The position numbers and the translations under genes are program-made. The notes under the pieces are model-generated. The model did not search any database. It saw only the letters and a list, made by a program, of their open reading frames with translations, and was not told where the DNA came from. A DNA stretch of 64,000 nucleotides from Astrobacterium formosum (GTDB lineage: Bacteria > Pseudomonadota > Alphaproteobacteria > Rhizobiales > Xanthobacteraceae): assembly GCA_030848545.1 (NCBI GenBank), contig JAVDCA010000024.1, positions 1 to 64,000 of the forward strand. Reading direction: 5' to 3'. This document shows, piece by piece, positions 8,586 to 16,204 of the stretch (the first letter of the stretch is position 1; each line of letters starts with the position of its first letter).

Positions 8586-8918
8586 ATGTCGATCGATTTA
8601 TCCCACGACGAGATGAAGGCGATCGCCAAGGCGGCGGCGAAGGAGGCGGTGCAGGAGGTGCTGATCGTGATCGGCGTCAACGTCTCGGACCCGCAGGCGA
8701 TCGTCGAGACGCAGCGCGATTTCGTCGTCATCCACGAACTCGCCCGCTTGGCGCTCGACAGTGACTTCCGCAAGGATCTCGAATTCGTGCGCGAATGGCG
8801 GCTGTCGACGCAGTCGCTGCGCAAGACCAGCGTGCGGGTGGCGGTCGGCCTGATCGTCACGGCCGCTCTCGGCGCCCTGTGGCTCGGCCTGCAGCAACTG
8901 ATGACGCGGGGCCATTGA
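8586..8918 (+). CDS. Phage membrane protein with helical cytoplasmic domain
   Basis: A 110-residue protein starting at ATG 8586 after a GAGGGGAAG ribosome binding site. Residues 1-80 are charged and helical (D-E-M-K-A-I-A-K, then A-L-D-S-D-F-R-K-D). One transmembrane segment near the C-terminus (about residues 84-103) ends in a short tail. The arrangement resembles phage proteins with a DUF6127-like or tail-anchored layout, possibly a second holin or pinholin regulator. An upstream in-frame ATG at 8472 exists but lacks a good ribosome binding site. Confidence 0.55.
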   Translation: MSIDLSHDEMKAIAKAAAKEAVQEVLIVIGVNVSDPQAIVETQRDFVVIHELARLALDSDFRKDLEFVREWRLSTQSLRKTSVRVAVGLIVTAALGALWLGLQQLMTRGH

Positions 8919-8964
8919 ATCCGCGCCCGGCGGCACCGGGCAATAACGCAGGAAGGAGACGGCG

Positions 8965-9192
8965 ATGCACGACGCCAAGGGGCGGGAACTGAAAGCGGGC
9001 GATACAGTCCTGATTCCCGCGACGATCAAGGACCTCTACCCGACTGACGAATATTGCAACGTCTCGGCGGTGTCGTTGCTCGGCCGCCGGCCGGACGGCG
9101 CCAAGGAGACCTTCGGCGCCATCAACACCGGCGTGATGCTGCGCGCCAATCCGGGCGACGAGAACGACCTCACCGCCCTCGGCGCCGGCTAG
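8965..9192 (+). CDS. Small beta-rich hypothetical protein
   Basis: A 75-residue protein preceded by an AGGAAGGAGA ribosome binding site upstream of ATG 8965. The start (K-G-R-E-L-K-A-G-D-T-V-L-I-P) is typical of small SH3-like or KOW-like beta-barrel proteins encoded in phage late and accessory regions. Function unknown. It is the last clearly rightward late gene before a factor-independent terminator. Confidence 0.55.
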   Translation: MHDAKGRELKAGDTVLIPATIKDLYPTDEYCNVSAVSLLGRRPDGAKETFGAINTGVMLRANPGDENDLTALGAG

Positions 9193-9286
9193 ACGGCTTC
9201 GCCGGCCGTTTCGGTCGGCCTCCGAGGTCCATGTCGATGGACACCGAGTGGCTCCTGTCCACTCTGTTGAACGACTCGGTGACTCG

Positions 9287-9324
9287 GCCCCGCGTCTCGG
9301 CTCCGGCCGGCGCGGGGCTTTTTT
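9287..9324 (+). terminator. Factor-independent terminator after phage late operon
   Basis: An 8-bp GC-rich arm (GCCCCGCG, 9287-9294) pairs with CGCGGGGC (9311-9318), followed by six T residues (9319-9324). It lies about 95 bases after the small protein at 8965-9192 and would end the rightward late transcript. Confidence 0.8.
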
Positions 9325-9329
9325 GCGTT

Positions 9330-9458
9330 TCAGCGCGAGAACAAGAACGGGGCCAAGGTCTGCGCCCACAGGGCCGCGGACGTGACCGCGAGGACGATGC
9401 CGACGACAATCCGGCGCGTCCGGGTCACCGGGTTGGCGCGGGCGTTCTGTTCGGCCAT
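9330..9458 (-). CDS. Tiny single-pass membrane protein
   Basis: A 42-residue ORF starting at the complement of 9458 (M-A-E-Q-N-A-R), with a basic segment (R-T-R-R) followed by one hydrophobic helix (I-V-V-G-I-V-L-A-V-T-S-A-A-L-W-A). The charge pattern fits an inner-membrane single-pass protein. It begins just left of a rightward small gene, so the two would diverge. Evidence is only the topology; an in-frame start at 9476 is possible. Confidence 0.35.
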   Translation of the reverse strand: MAEQNARANPVTRTRRIVVGIVLAVTSAALWAQTLAPFLFSR

Positions 9459-9519
9459 GGCGCGATGCGAGGGCATGAGACGGGATTGTAGCCGGCGCGG
9501 CCGCTCGTACAATGCCGGC

Positions 9520-9738
9520 ATGGACCCCGACCCCGACCACGATCCCAAATGTCTCGAAGGCATCGCGATCGTGCTTGGCGCGATCGTCCGTCGCGGCGGC
9601 GACGATCTGGCGCGCCACATCCTCGACGAGCTGGAGATCCGTTACGAGGACTTCGTCGCGGCCGGCCTCGACGCCGTGGACCTCGACGAGCTTCGGCGTG
9701 CCTTCGCGGCCGAGCCGCCGGAGAGGTCGAGCCGGTAG
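9520..9738 (+). CDS. Small acidic hypothetical protein
   Basis: A 72-residue ORF rich in Asp and Glu, predicted helical (G-G-D-D-L-A-R-H-I-L-D-E-L). It reads plausibly as a small regulatory or phage accessory protein but has no recognised domain. Its 3' half overlaps the opposite-strand gene 9642-9962 by 97 bases, so one of the two may be mis-extended at its end. Confidence 0.4.
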   Translation: MDPDPDHDPKCLEGIAIVLGAIVRRGGDDLARHILDELEIRYEDFVAAGLDAVDLDELRRAFAAEPPERSSR

Positions 9739-9962
9739 GAGACGAACAAGGCGCGTTCGAGCTGGCGGGCAAAGGCTCCGACCTTGACCGGGTCGCCGGT
9801 CTCGGCCGCCTCCATCAGGAGCCGGGCAGCGGTCTGCCAGGCGCTCTGCGCCGCCACCTCCGCCGGCAGCGCCAGCATATAGGCTCGCGCCTTGGCAAGG
9901 GTGCTAATCGGCTCGCTGTCCTTCGGGGTGATGGAGTTCGGAAGTCGCGCGCTGTACGCCAT
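9642..9962 (-). CDS. Small helical hypothetical protein of phage region
   Basis: A 106-residue ORF whose first 75 residues look like a real helical domain (A-K-A-R-A-Y-M-L-A-L-P-A-E-V-A, then W-Q-T-A-A-R-L-L-M-E-A-A-E). The last 30 residues turn into a Ser/Arg/Ala string that lies antisense to the neighbouring gene and may not be under selection. It is the first of two leftward small genes at the prophage edge. Function unknown. Confidence 0.5.
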   Translation of the reverse strand: MAYSARLPNSITPKDSEPISTLAKARAYMLALPAEVAAQSAWQTAARLLMEAAETGDPVKVGAFARQLERALFVSYRLDLSGGSAAKARRSSSRSTASRPAATKSS

Positions 9963-10002
9963 GGGCGATTCAACGGCCGGCCGACCACCAGGTTCCGCTT
10001 AC

Positions 10003-10251
10003 TCACACTTCCGAGTTGAAGCCATTGCCAGGCTGCCGCCAGCCGACGAGTGATCCAGGCTCGGGATGCTGCAGGCATTTCCGGCACCGCAGCCGGCCAT
10101 AGAGGTTCGCCAGGGTGATCTTCCGATGGTCGCCCGGGATCAATCGCAAAGGCTTGTCCACCGAACCGCACCGGCACCGGATGGTGACGTGAGTGAAGCC
10201 CGCCCGGGCGAGGTCGGCGATGGTGGTGGACGGAGGGGTCGAGTCGGGCAT
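10003..10251 (-). CDS. Zinc-ribbon-like small phage protein
   Basis: An 82-residue protein with C-R-C-G-S-V-D-K-P near residue 29 and L-R-C-R-K-C-L near residue 56. The C-x-C and C-x-x-C pairs about 25 residues apart suggest a small zinc ribbon, perhaps DNA-binding. Small proteins of this kind are frequent near prophage ends and integration sites. It is separated by 40 bases from the next leftward gene and by about 180 bases from the tRNA. Confidence 0.55.
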   Translation of the reverse strand: MPDSTPPSTTIADLARAGFTHVTIRCRCGSVDKPLRLIPGDHRKITLANLYGRLRCRKCLQHPEPGSLVGWRQPGNGFNSEV

Positions 10252-10288
10252 GAAGGAAACTTAGGCCATGAACGGGAAGAGAACAATT

Positions 10289-10337
10289 CCGGGACTTTTT
10301 CCGGGACTTTGGGTCCCGTAAAAGTCCCGTAGGGGTC
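10289..10337. repeat. Clustered GGGACTTT / AAAGTCCC repeats
   Basis: Two direct copies of CCGGGACTTT (10289-10298 and 10301-10310) are followed within 15 bases by the inverted form AAAGTCCCG (10321-10329). The cluster lies between the last phage gene and the tRNA. Such closely spaced repeats could be integrase arm-type or repressor binding sites, or part of a promoter. Only the repeats themselves are seen. Confidence 0.5.
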
Positions 10338-10434
10338 GCTCGATCCCGTTACGTTCCGAACGATCCGGCGGTGCCTGCGTCTCGGGCGAACGTGAAATTT
10401 GCGTTATTTCAGAGCGTTCTGGCTGGCGTTGAAG

Positions 10435-10510
10435 TGGCGACCCCGCTTGGATTCGAACCAAGGACCTTCAGCTTAGAAGGCTGCTGCTCTATCCCCTGAG
10501 CTACGGGGCC
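10435..10510 (-). tRNA. tRNA-Arg (anticodon TCT)
   Basis: Read on the minus strand the 76-nt gene folds as a standard tRNA. The acceptor GGCCCCG pairs with CGGGGTC, the anticodon loop is CTTCTAA with TCT at its centre, the T arm is CTTGG-TTCGAAT-CCAAG, and CCA is encoded at 10435-10437. It decodes AGA and AGG. Its 3' end faces the prophage, the usual arrangement when a tRNA 3' end serves as an attachment site. Confidence 0.95.
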
Positions 10511-10702
10511 GGCCGGCGGGTGGCTTCGCCCGCACCGGCAGTGTTACCGCGGAAGTGGACGGAAATTAAGTCCCCCCGTGGCGGTAGTCGCGAACGGCAT
10601 GGCTGCGCCCGCCGGTCCGCAGGTTCGGAGGCGGTGACGGGGTGGTGTCCGATCGCCTATATAAGGGCGATCCCTTTGGACCCCATCCCATCAGGCCAGG
10701 AC

Positions 10703-12145
10703 ATGACCATTCATCAGAATTTCATCGCCGGCGAGTGGACTTCAGGCGGCGATGCCGCCAAGGACATCAACCCGTCCGACCTCGCCGACACGGTCGGCGA
10801 ATACGCCCGCGCCTCCGTGAAGGATGCCGAGGCGGCCATCGCGGCCGCCAAGGCCGCCGGCCCGGCATGGGCGCGCTCGACCCCGCAGGCCCGCTACGAC
10901 GTCCTGATGAAGATCGGCACCGAGATTCTCGCCCGCAAGGACGAACTCGGCCGGCTCTTGTCGCGCGAGGAGGGCAAGCCGCTCGCCGACGGCATCGGCG
11001 AGGTCACCCGCGCCGGCCAGATCTTCACCTTCTTCGCCGGCGAGGCGGTGCGGCTTTCCGGCGAGAAGCTGGCCTCGACCCGGCCCGGCATCGACGTGGA
11101 GATCACCCGCGAGCCCATGGGTGTCGTCGCCATGATCACGCCGTGGAACTTTCCCATGGCGATTCCGGCCTGGAAGGTCGCTCCCGCGCTCGCCTACGGC
11201 AATACGGTGGTGATCAAGCCCGCCGATCTCGTGCCAGGCTGCGCCTGGGCGCTCGCCGACATCATTTCGCGCGCCGGTCTGCCGGCCGGGGTCTTCAACC
11301 TGGTCATGGGCCGCGGCTCGGTGGTCGGCGACACGCTGCTCACCCATCGCGACGTCGCCGCGATCTCATTCACGGGCTCGGTCGCGACCGGCCGCAAGGT
11401 CGCCGCTGCCGCCGTCGGCGCCGCGGTGATGAAGAAGGTGCAACTCGAAATGGGCGGCAAGAACCCGCTCGTCGTCCTCGACGATGCCGACCTCGCCATC
11501 GCGGTCGAGTGCGCCGCCAATGGCGCCTTCTACCAGACCGGCCAACGCTGCACCGCGTCGTCGCGCCTGATCGTCACTAACGGCATCCACGACCGCTTCG
11601 TCGATGCCTTGACCGAGAAGATGAAGACCCTGGTGGTCGACGACGCCCTCAAGGCCGGCACCACCGTCGGCCCGGTGGTCGACCAGAGCCAGCTCGACCA
11701 GGACATGAAGTACATTGCTATCGGCAAGGACGAGGGCGCGAAGCTCCATTGGGGCGGCGAACGGCTCAACCGCGACAAGCAGGGCTTCTATCTGCAGCCG
11801 GCCCTGTTCACCGAGGTCACCAACCAGATGCGCATCGCCCGCGAGGAGATCTTCGGCCCGGTCGCGACCGTGATTCGTGTCAAGGACTACGAGGAAGCCA
11901 AGGCGGTGGCGAACGACACCGAATTCGGCCTCTCCGCCGGCATCTGCACCACGAGCCTGAAATACGCCTCCGACTTCAAGCGCAATGCCGAGGCCGGCAT
12001 GGTGATGGTCAACCTGCCCATCGCCGGCGTCGACTATCACGTGCCGTTCGGTGGCCGCAAAGGCTCGAGCTACGGCTCGCGCGAGCAGGGCCGCTACGCC
12101 GTCGAGTTCTACACCACCGTGAAGACGGCCTACACGCTGCCCTGA
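10703..12145 (+). CDS. NAD(P)-dependent aldehyde dehydrogenase, ketoglutaric-semialdehyde type
   Basis: A 480-residue class 3-like ALDH. The N-terminal Rossmann domain carries the substrate/cofactor motif P-W-N-F-P. The catalytic base is Glu249 in L-E-M-G-G-K, and the nucleophile is Cys283 in G-Q-R-C-T-A-S, 34 residues apart as in other ALDHs. The C-terminal signature A-G-V-D-Y-H-V-P-F-G-G-R-K is typical of alpha-ketoglutaric semialdehyde (2,5-dioxopentanoate) dehydrogenases used in pentose and hexarate catabolism. A TATAAGGG-like element near 10658 may be part of its promoter. ATG 10703 was chosen because the upstream in-frame extension is low-complexity. Exact substrate cannot be fixed from sequence. 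Confidence 0.85.
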   Translation: MTIHQNFIAGEWTSGGDAAKDINPSDLADTVGEYARASVKDAEAAIAAAKAAGPAWARSTPQARYDVLMKIGTEILARKDELGRLLSREEGKPLADGIGEVTRAGQIFTFFAGEAVRLSGEKLASTRPGIDVEITREPMGVVAMITPWNFPMAIPAWKVAPALAYGNTVVIKPADLVPGCAWALADIISRAGLPAGVFNLVMGRGSVVGDTLLTHRDVAAISFTGSVATGRKVAAAAVGAAVMKKVQLEMGGKNPLVVLDDADLAIAVECAANGAFYQTGQRCTASSRLIVTNGIHDRFVDALTEKMKTLVVDDALKAGTTVGPVVDQSQLDQDMKYIAIGKDEGAKLHWGGERLNRDKQGFYLQPALFTEVTNQMRIAREEIFGPVATVIRVKDYEEAKAVANDTEFGLSAGICTTSLKYASDFKRNAEAGMVMVNLPIAGVDYHVPFGGRKGSSYGSREQGRYAVEFYTTVKTAYTLP

Positions 12146-12161
12146 GGCGCGCGATCCCGTC

Positions 12162-12392
12162 TCAGTTGGCGCCGGCCGTGTCGTGGCCGGCGCCGGACTG
12201 GGCTGCGGCGGGCGGCGCCTCGGCGTCCGCTTCGCTGCATGCGAAGAGCCGCTCCATCTCGTCGGCGAGGGACGCCCAGCCCTGCGCCAGGATCAACAGG
12301 ATCGCCTTGTCGCGCTGGGCCGGCGCCTGCTCGGCCTGCTGCAGGCATTCCCACGCGTCGTTGCGAAGTTCGACCGGAGTACGCATCGACAT
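12162..12392 (-). CDS. Small hypothetical helical protein
   Basis: A 76-residue ORF starting at the complement of 12392 (M-S-M-R-T-P-V-E-L), with a well-formed amphipathic helix region (W-E-C-L-Q-Q-A-E-Q-A) and A-L-L-E-like packing up to about residue 55, then an Ala/Pro tail. Small proteins of this kind occur downstream of dehydrogenase genes in Rhizobiales. No function is assigned. It converges with the aldehyde dehydrogenase. Confidence 0.5.
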   Translation of the reverse strand: MSMRTPVELRNDAWECLQQAEQAPAQRDKAILLILAQGWASLADEMERLFACSEADAEAPPAAAQSGAGHDTAGAN

Positions 12393-12598
12393 TCGACCTC
12401 CACCCGTCAACCCGCCGGCGGCGGACCCGTCCCCCAGGCCTCGGAACACTGGCGGGTAAAATTGACGACAATCGGTCGCAGCTGTGATGGAATGCGGCCG
12501 TGGCGGGGCGCGGGTCGTCACGCAGAATGTCGCCAGCGTCGCCGTATGGGGAGGGTTCGCCGTGACGAATTTGCGCATCGGTTGCGCCGAGAACCGTC

Positions 12599-13078
12599 AT
12601 GATGCGTGAGGACGGCGCCACCGCACCGGCCGCAGCGGGCCGCAAGGTTTTTTACGAAGACCTGCAGGTCGGACGGCGTTTCACTAGCGGATCGCGCCCG
12701 CTCGACGCCGACGCCGTCAAGGCGTTTGCGCGCGACTTTGACCCGCAGCCATTCCACACCGACGAAGACACGGCACGAGGCACGTTCTTCGACGGTCTTG
12801 CGGCCTCGGGCTGGCACACCGCCGCGCTCACCATGCGGCTCCTCGTCGAGTCGGTGCCTGTCGCCGCAGGGCTCATCGGTGCCGGCGTCGAACTCGTCTG
12901 GCCGCGACCGGCGCGTCCCGGTGACGTGTTGACGGTCGAGAGCGAGGTGATCGAGCGGCGGGAACTCAAGTCGAAGCCCGGCTACGGCATCGTCAGGCTG
13001 CGCAGCATCACCCGCAATCAGCGCGGCGAAGTCCTGCAGGACATGACCTCGAGCGTGCTCGCACCGCGTCGAGGCTGA
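12599..13078 (+). CDS. MaoC-like (R)-hydratase/dehydratase
   Basis: A 159-residue single hot-dog domain. The hydratase active-site pattern D-P-Q-P-F-H (Asp near 50, His near 55) is present, followed by G-L-A-A-S-G-W-H and the R-P-G-D-V-L segment. Stand-alone MaoC proteins hydrate trans-2-enoyl-CoA or related thioesters and often act in lipid, polyhydroxyalkanoate or aromatic catabolism. No CoA-binding partner gene is adjacent, so the actual substrate is open. Confidence 0.8.
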   Translation: MMREDGATAPAAAGRKVFYEDLQVGRRFTSGSRPLDADAVKAFARDFDPQPFHTDEDTARGTFFDGLAASGWHTAALTMRLLVESVPVAAGLIGAGVELVWPRPARPGDVLTVESEVIERRELKSKPGYGIVRLRSITRNQRGEVLQDMTSSVLAPRRG

Positions 13079-13458
13079 TCGTCGCCGCGACGCGGCGCAA
13101 CCGCCTATTTCCAAGTCGATCGCGGCCGGTTCCGCCCAACCCGCGTGCACAAGGTTAATAAAGCCCGAACAACGCCGAAGAGCTGCTCCGCTGCATACCA
13201 GTGCTGGTGGTTGCGAGGGGCAGGGGCTGTTGTTTGATACTAAATCTGTCATGGGAATCAGCTATAGTCACTCCCCATGAACGCTTGTAGACGGCCAAGT
13301 CGATGAGCACGCGGGCGCATCCGAAATCACGGAAGCGCCGGTCGTGCATCCTGCCTGTCTCACGTCATGTTCCCGCCTTCAGGTCCGTCGTGGTCGGTGT
13401 GTCGTGCGCCGACGGCGGCCTGTCTGTGTCTCCTCCCCCACAATCAAGGAGTACGAAC
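13079..13458. other. Intergenic region upstream of phoH
   Basis: A 380-base stretch without a convincing gene on either strand. A TATAGT element at 13263-13268 could be a -10 box. An AAGGAG ribosome binding site (13446-13451) precedes the TTG start of the PhoH gene at 13459. The only longer readings through it are low-complexity extensions of phoH. Confidence 0.5.
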
Positions 13459-14187
13459 TTGGGCAAGCAATCAGCCAAGAAAAAGCGCCGCAACCTGTCT
13501 TTCGGGACCGCGGAGATCATCGAATTGCAGCCCAAGTTCATTGCCGAGCGTGCGCTGCCGCCCATCAAGGCGTTGAACCCGACCCAGGCCGAATACCTCG
13601 CGGCACTGCGCCGCCATGCCCAGGTGGTGGTGGTCGGCCCCGCCGGCACCGGCAAGACCTGGATCGCGGCGACTTACGCGGCCGACCTCTACCGCAATGG
13701 CCGTATCGACAAGATCATTTTGACGCGGCCCAACGTGCCGTGCGGCCGGCCGCTCGGATTCTTCCCCGGCACGCTGGAAGCCAAGTTCGCCCCGTGGGCG
13801 ACGCCGGTCACCGACGCCATCAAGGACCGCATCGGCAAGGCCGCCTTCGAGATCGCCATGAAGCGCGGCGACATCGAAATGGTGCCGTTCGAGGTCATGC
13901 GCGGCCGCTCGTGGCGCGACGCCTTCGTGCTGCTCGACGAGGCGCAGAACACCACGCCGGCCGAGATGAAGATGTTTTTGACCCGGCTGGGCGACAATTG
14001 CACGACGGTGATCAACGGCGACGTCAGCCAGTGCGACCTCGACACATCTTCCGGGCTGCGCACCGCCCTCGACCTCATCGCCGCCAACGGCCTGCCGGTG
14101 CCGGTGATCGAATTCACCGCCGCCGACATCGTGCGCTCGGACCTGTGCGCCATGTGGGTGAAGGCTTTTGACGAGGCGCGGCTGTAG
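13459..14187 (+). CDS. PhoH family ATPase
   Basis: A 242-residue PhoH protein. Walker A is G-P-A-G-T-G-K-T (residues 60-67) and Walker B is L-L-D-E-A-Q-N (Asp160, Glu161). The conserved G-R-P-L-G-F-F-P-G insert and the I-N-G-D-V-S-Q motif downstream of Walker B are typical. PhoH proteins bind and hydrolyse ATP and are linked to phosphate-starvation responses, RNA metabolism and phage genomes. TTG 13459 is chosen because AAGGAG lies 7 bases upstream. The longer in-frame readings from 13303 encode an unlikely basic, low-complexity leader. It is shorter than the YlaK type with a PIN domain. Confidence 0.85.
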   Translation: MGKQSAKKKRRNLSFGTAEIIELQPKFIAERALPPIKALNPTQAEYLAALRRHAQVVVVGPAGTGKTWIAATYAADLYRNGRIDKIILTRPNVPCGRPLGFFPGTLEAKFAPWATPVTDAIKDRIGKAAFEIAMKRGDIEMVPFEVMRGRSWRDAFVLLDEAQNTTPAEMKMFLTRLGDNCTTVINGDVSQCDLDTSSGLRTALDLIAANGLPVPVIEFTAADIVRSDLCAMWVKAFDEARL

Positions 14188-14207
14188 GGGAGGACATCGC
14201 GATCTGC

Positions 14208-14288
14208 CATTGCGAGCGCAGCGAAGCAATCCAGTCCTTGCTTTCCACCCCTGGATTGCTTCGCTGCAAGAGCTCCTCGCAACGATGG
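14208..14288. repeat. Palindromic intergenic repeat (ATTGCGAG...CTCGCAA)
   Basis: The outer arms CCATTGCGAG and CTCGCAACGATGG and inner arms AGCGAAGCAATCCAG and CTGGATTGCTTCGCTG form a large hairpin. The same architecture occurs at 16996-17086 and 61586-61671, so this is a dispersed REP-like element. It lies downstream of phoH and may act as a terminator or exonuclease block. Confidence 0.8.
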
Positions 14289-14372
14289 CGCCGGTTCCCT
14301 GCCGCGGCAGCGATGCCGCGGCACTTTTGTTCGTCCGCCTGCGTTGATATGATCGCGACGAGGTGACGGCCC

Positions 14373-14924
14373 ATGAACGTACCGCAGATGCGCATGGACA
14401 AGGTTGTGTTCCTCGACTGGGCGGAGAACCAGGAGGGGCGCTGCGAACTCGTGGGGGGACGAGTCGTCATGATGATGCGGCCGGTGATGGGGCACGCGAT
14501 CATAACCAGGAACCTGCTGGTCGGGCTCGACCGGCGCCTTGACCGCGCCCAATGGACCGTCGTTCCGGACTTCGCCACTGACGTCGGCCCGGCCACCCTG
14601 CGGGCGCCGGATGTCGTCGTTGTTCCCGCAGGCGCGGACCCCAAGAGCCGGACAACCACGTCACCCGTTCTGCTCGCCGAAATTCTGTCGCCGTCGACGG
14701 CCACGGTCGATCTGGGAGACAAGTCGTCGGAGTATTTGGCTCTGCCAAGTCTCGCCGCCTATCTGGTGCTGTCGCAGGACGAGGCCAAGGCGTGGCTGTG
14801 GTTGCGCGGCGGCGACGGCTTTCCGCCCGGCCCGCAGGTGATCGCCGGGGTCGAGGCGACCATCGCAATTGCGCCACTCGGCCTCGAGGTGCCGATGGCG
14901 GAGATTTACGCCGGCGCGATTTGA
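14373..14924 (+). CDS. Uma2-family (DUF820) nuclease-fold protein
   Basis: A 183-residue Uma2 protein of the PD-(D/E)xK superfamily. Visible signs are L-V-G-G-R-V-V, the A-P-D-V-V-V-V strand with the expected Asp, E-I-L-S-P-S-T-A, and L-A-A-Y-L-V-L. These proteins are widespread in cyanobacteria and other bacteria, often in many copies, and are thought to be endonuclease-like. The region is flanked by a palindromic repeat and a broken toxin gene, so it may be a mobile accessory locus. Biological role is unknown. Confidence 0.75.
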   Translation: MNVPQMRMDKVVFLDWAENQEGRCELVGGRVVMMMRPVMGHAIITRNLLVGLDRRLDRAQWTVVPDFATDVGPATLRAPDVVVVPAGADPKSRTTTSPVLLAEILSPSTATVDLGDKSSEYLALPSLAAYLVLSQDEAKAWLWLRGGDGFPPGPQVIAGVEATIAIAPLGLEVPMAEIYAGAI

Positions 14925-14969
14925 TCATGTTGCTGTGGGGGGATCCCAGGCCCACTTCCTTGCGAATAC

Positions 14970-15262
14970 TCACGTGTCCTCATGCTCGCGTTCCTGCGCA
15001 GCATGCTGAACAGTCAAAACGACGATCTCCTCTCGATCCAGATCGACGAAGTAGTAGACGAGATAGGGATAACTCGGCACTACGAGTTGCGCACGCCTTC
15101 GATGGTCTGGGTACGGCCGGCATGCGGAAACAAGGTGAGCGTCCCAAGGGTTCTCAAGATCGCCGTTCGCACACGCAGCGCGCCAGATGGATTCCGGGCA
15201 CGGATGAAGTCCGCGATGGACACAAGGTCCCGTGCCGCCCGCGGGGTGAAGCGTAGTTTCAC
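14970..15262 (-). pseudogene. ParE-type toxin, frameshifted
   Basis: The reading starting at 15262 begins as a standard ParE/RelE-fold toxin (M-K-L-R-F-T-P-R-A-A-R-D-L) and runs to G-V-R-N-S at 15080. The usual ending (V-V-P-S-Y-P-Y-L-V-Y-Y-F-V-D) is found in a different frame, ending at 14970. Restoring one base near 15085-15092 would give an intact toxin of about 97 residues. The start overlaps the antitoxin stop by 4 nt, a normal arrangement for type II toxin-antitoxin pairs. Inactivation by a one-base deletion, or a sequencing error, are the two explanations. Confidence 0.7.
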
Positions 15263-15486
15263 CTCTCGAAGCGGCGAAAGGCCGCTTCGATGTCGTCATC
15301 GGTCACGAACTGTTGGGCTTTTGCCTGGGCAAGGCCTTCGAGAACGGCTGCCAGATGGGTAGGATCGATGGTCTCAGGCTCTTGGTCTGCGCTGGCCAGC
15401 GTCATCAGAGCCCGGGCGATATCGTCCTGACTGTCGGGAGGGAGCCGCCGTACCAATTCGAAGGCCTTTTCCAGGAGCTCGGTCAT
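15259..15486 (-). CDS. ParD-like antitoxin
   Basis: A 75-residue protein (M-T-E-L-L-E-K-A-F-E at the start) with helical N-terminal features and a C-terminal acidic tail ending D-D-D-I-E-A-A-F-R-R-F. It lies immediately upstream of, and overlaps, the frameshifted ParE-type toxin, the usual order for such pairs. The start at 15486 has a GGAGCTC-like ribosome binding site region upstream. The antitoxin may remain intact although the toxin is broken. Confidence 0.6.
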   Translation of the reverse strand: MTELLEKAFELVRRLPPDSQDDIARALMTLASADQEPETIDPTHLAAVLEGLAQAKAQQFVTDDDIEAAFRRFER

Positions 15487-15609
15487 GGGGAATGATACGC
15501 CGGGGAAGGCAGGAAAGGGAAGAGGCCCGGGGTCGGACAGCACTTCGCGCCGGCGTGTGGCGGGCATCGTGGCGCGCTGACCCACCCTGAGGCCACGCTT
15601 CATTCTTCT

Positions 15610-16179
15610 TCAACTCGTCCGGTTCTGGGTTTCCCAGTCTGAGCGGGAGAGCCGATAGAGCATGTGCCGCCTGAGAGGATGATCGTCGGGAACGCGAGGG
15701 TGATCGAAATCGTCCTCCTCATTTCGCGTCATGCCGATCCGTTCCATCACCCCTCGTGAACGATGGTTGGCGTGAACGGTGAGGGCCACGACCTCTTTCA
15801 AGTCCAGTCTTTCGAATCCGTCTCGCAACGCAAGGCGGGCGGCCTCGGTCGCGTATCCATGGCCCCAGTAGTCGGGGTGGAGACGCCAGCCGATTTCGAC
15901 GGCGGGCGTAAAATGTGCTTCGTAACCGACATGCATCAGTCCGACGAAGCCGATGAACGGTTTGTATGATGGGATTTCGACGACCCAGAAGCCGAAGCCA
16001 TGTTGAGTAATGTGAGCCTCGATACGACGGACATAGGCATCGCTTGCGCCTCGATCGGCGAGGGGCAGGAGATGGCGCATGGCGACGGGATCGGCTGAAA
16101 TCCGCGAAAACGCCTCCAGATCCTCTGTCCGCCACGGGCGCAACACGAGCCGTTCGCTTCGCAGGGCATTTGCAGACAT
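15610..16179 (-). CDS. GNAT acetyltransferase, RimJ/RimL type
   Basis: A 189-residue GNAT with R-S-E-R-L-V-L-R-P-W at the start, I-G-F-V-G-L in the core strand, and an acetyl-CoA-binding region with Y-W-G-H-G-Y-A-T-E-A (about residues 110-120) and V-M-E-R-I-G-M near the end. This pattern is typical of RimJ/RimL-like enzymes that acetylate N-termini or small amines. The start at the complement of 16179 has GGAGCTC 5 bases upstream. Longer in-frame starts add a basic low-complexity leader and are not favoured. Confidence 0.85.
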   Translation of the reverse strand: MSANALRSERLVLRPWRTEDLEAFSRISADPVAMRHLLPLADRGASDAYVRRIEAHITQHGFGFWVVEIPSYKPFIGFVGLMHVGYEAHFTPAVEIGWRLHPDYWGHGYATEAARLALRDGFERLDLKEVVALTVHANHRSRGVMERIGMTRNEEDDFDHPRVPDDHPLRRHMLYRLSRSDWETQNRTS

Positions 16180-16204
16180 GACGAGCTCCGTCAGGCGTTG
16201 CGCA

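Noticed and set aside
13155-13349. A 64-codon minus-strand reading before phoH
   Set aside because: No ribosome binding site or conserved pattern; the region is treated as intergenic.
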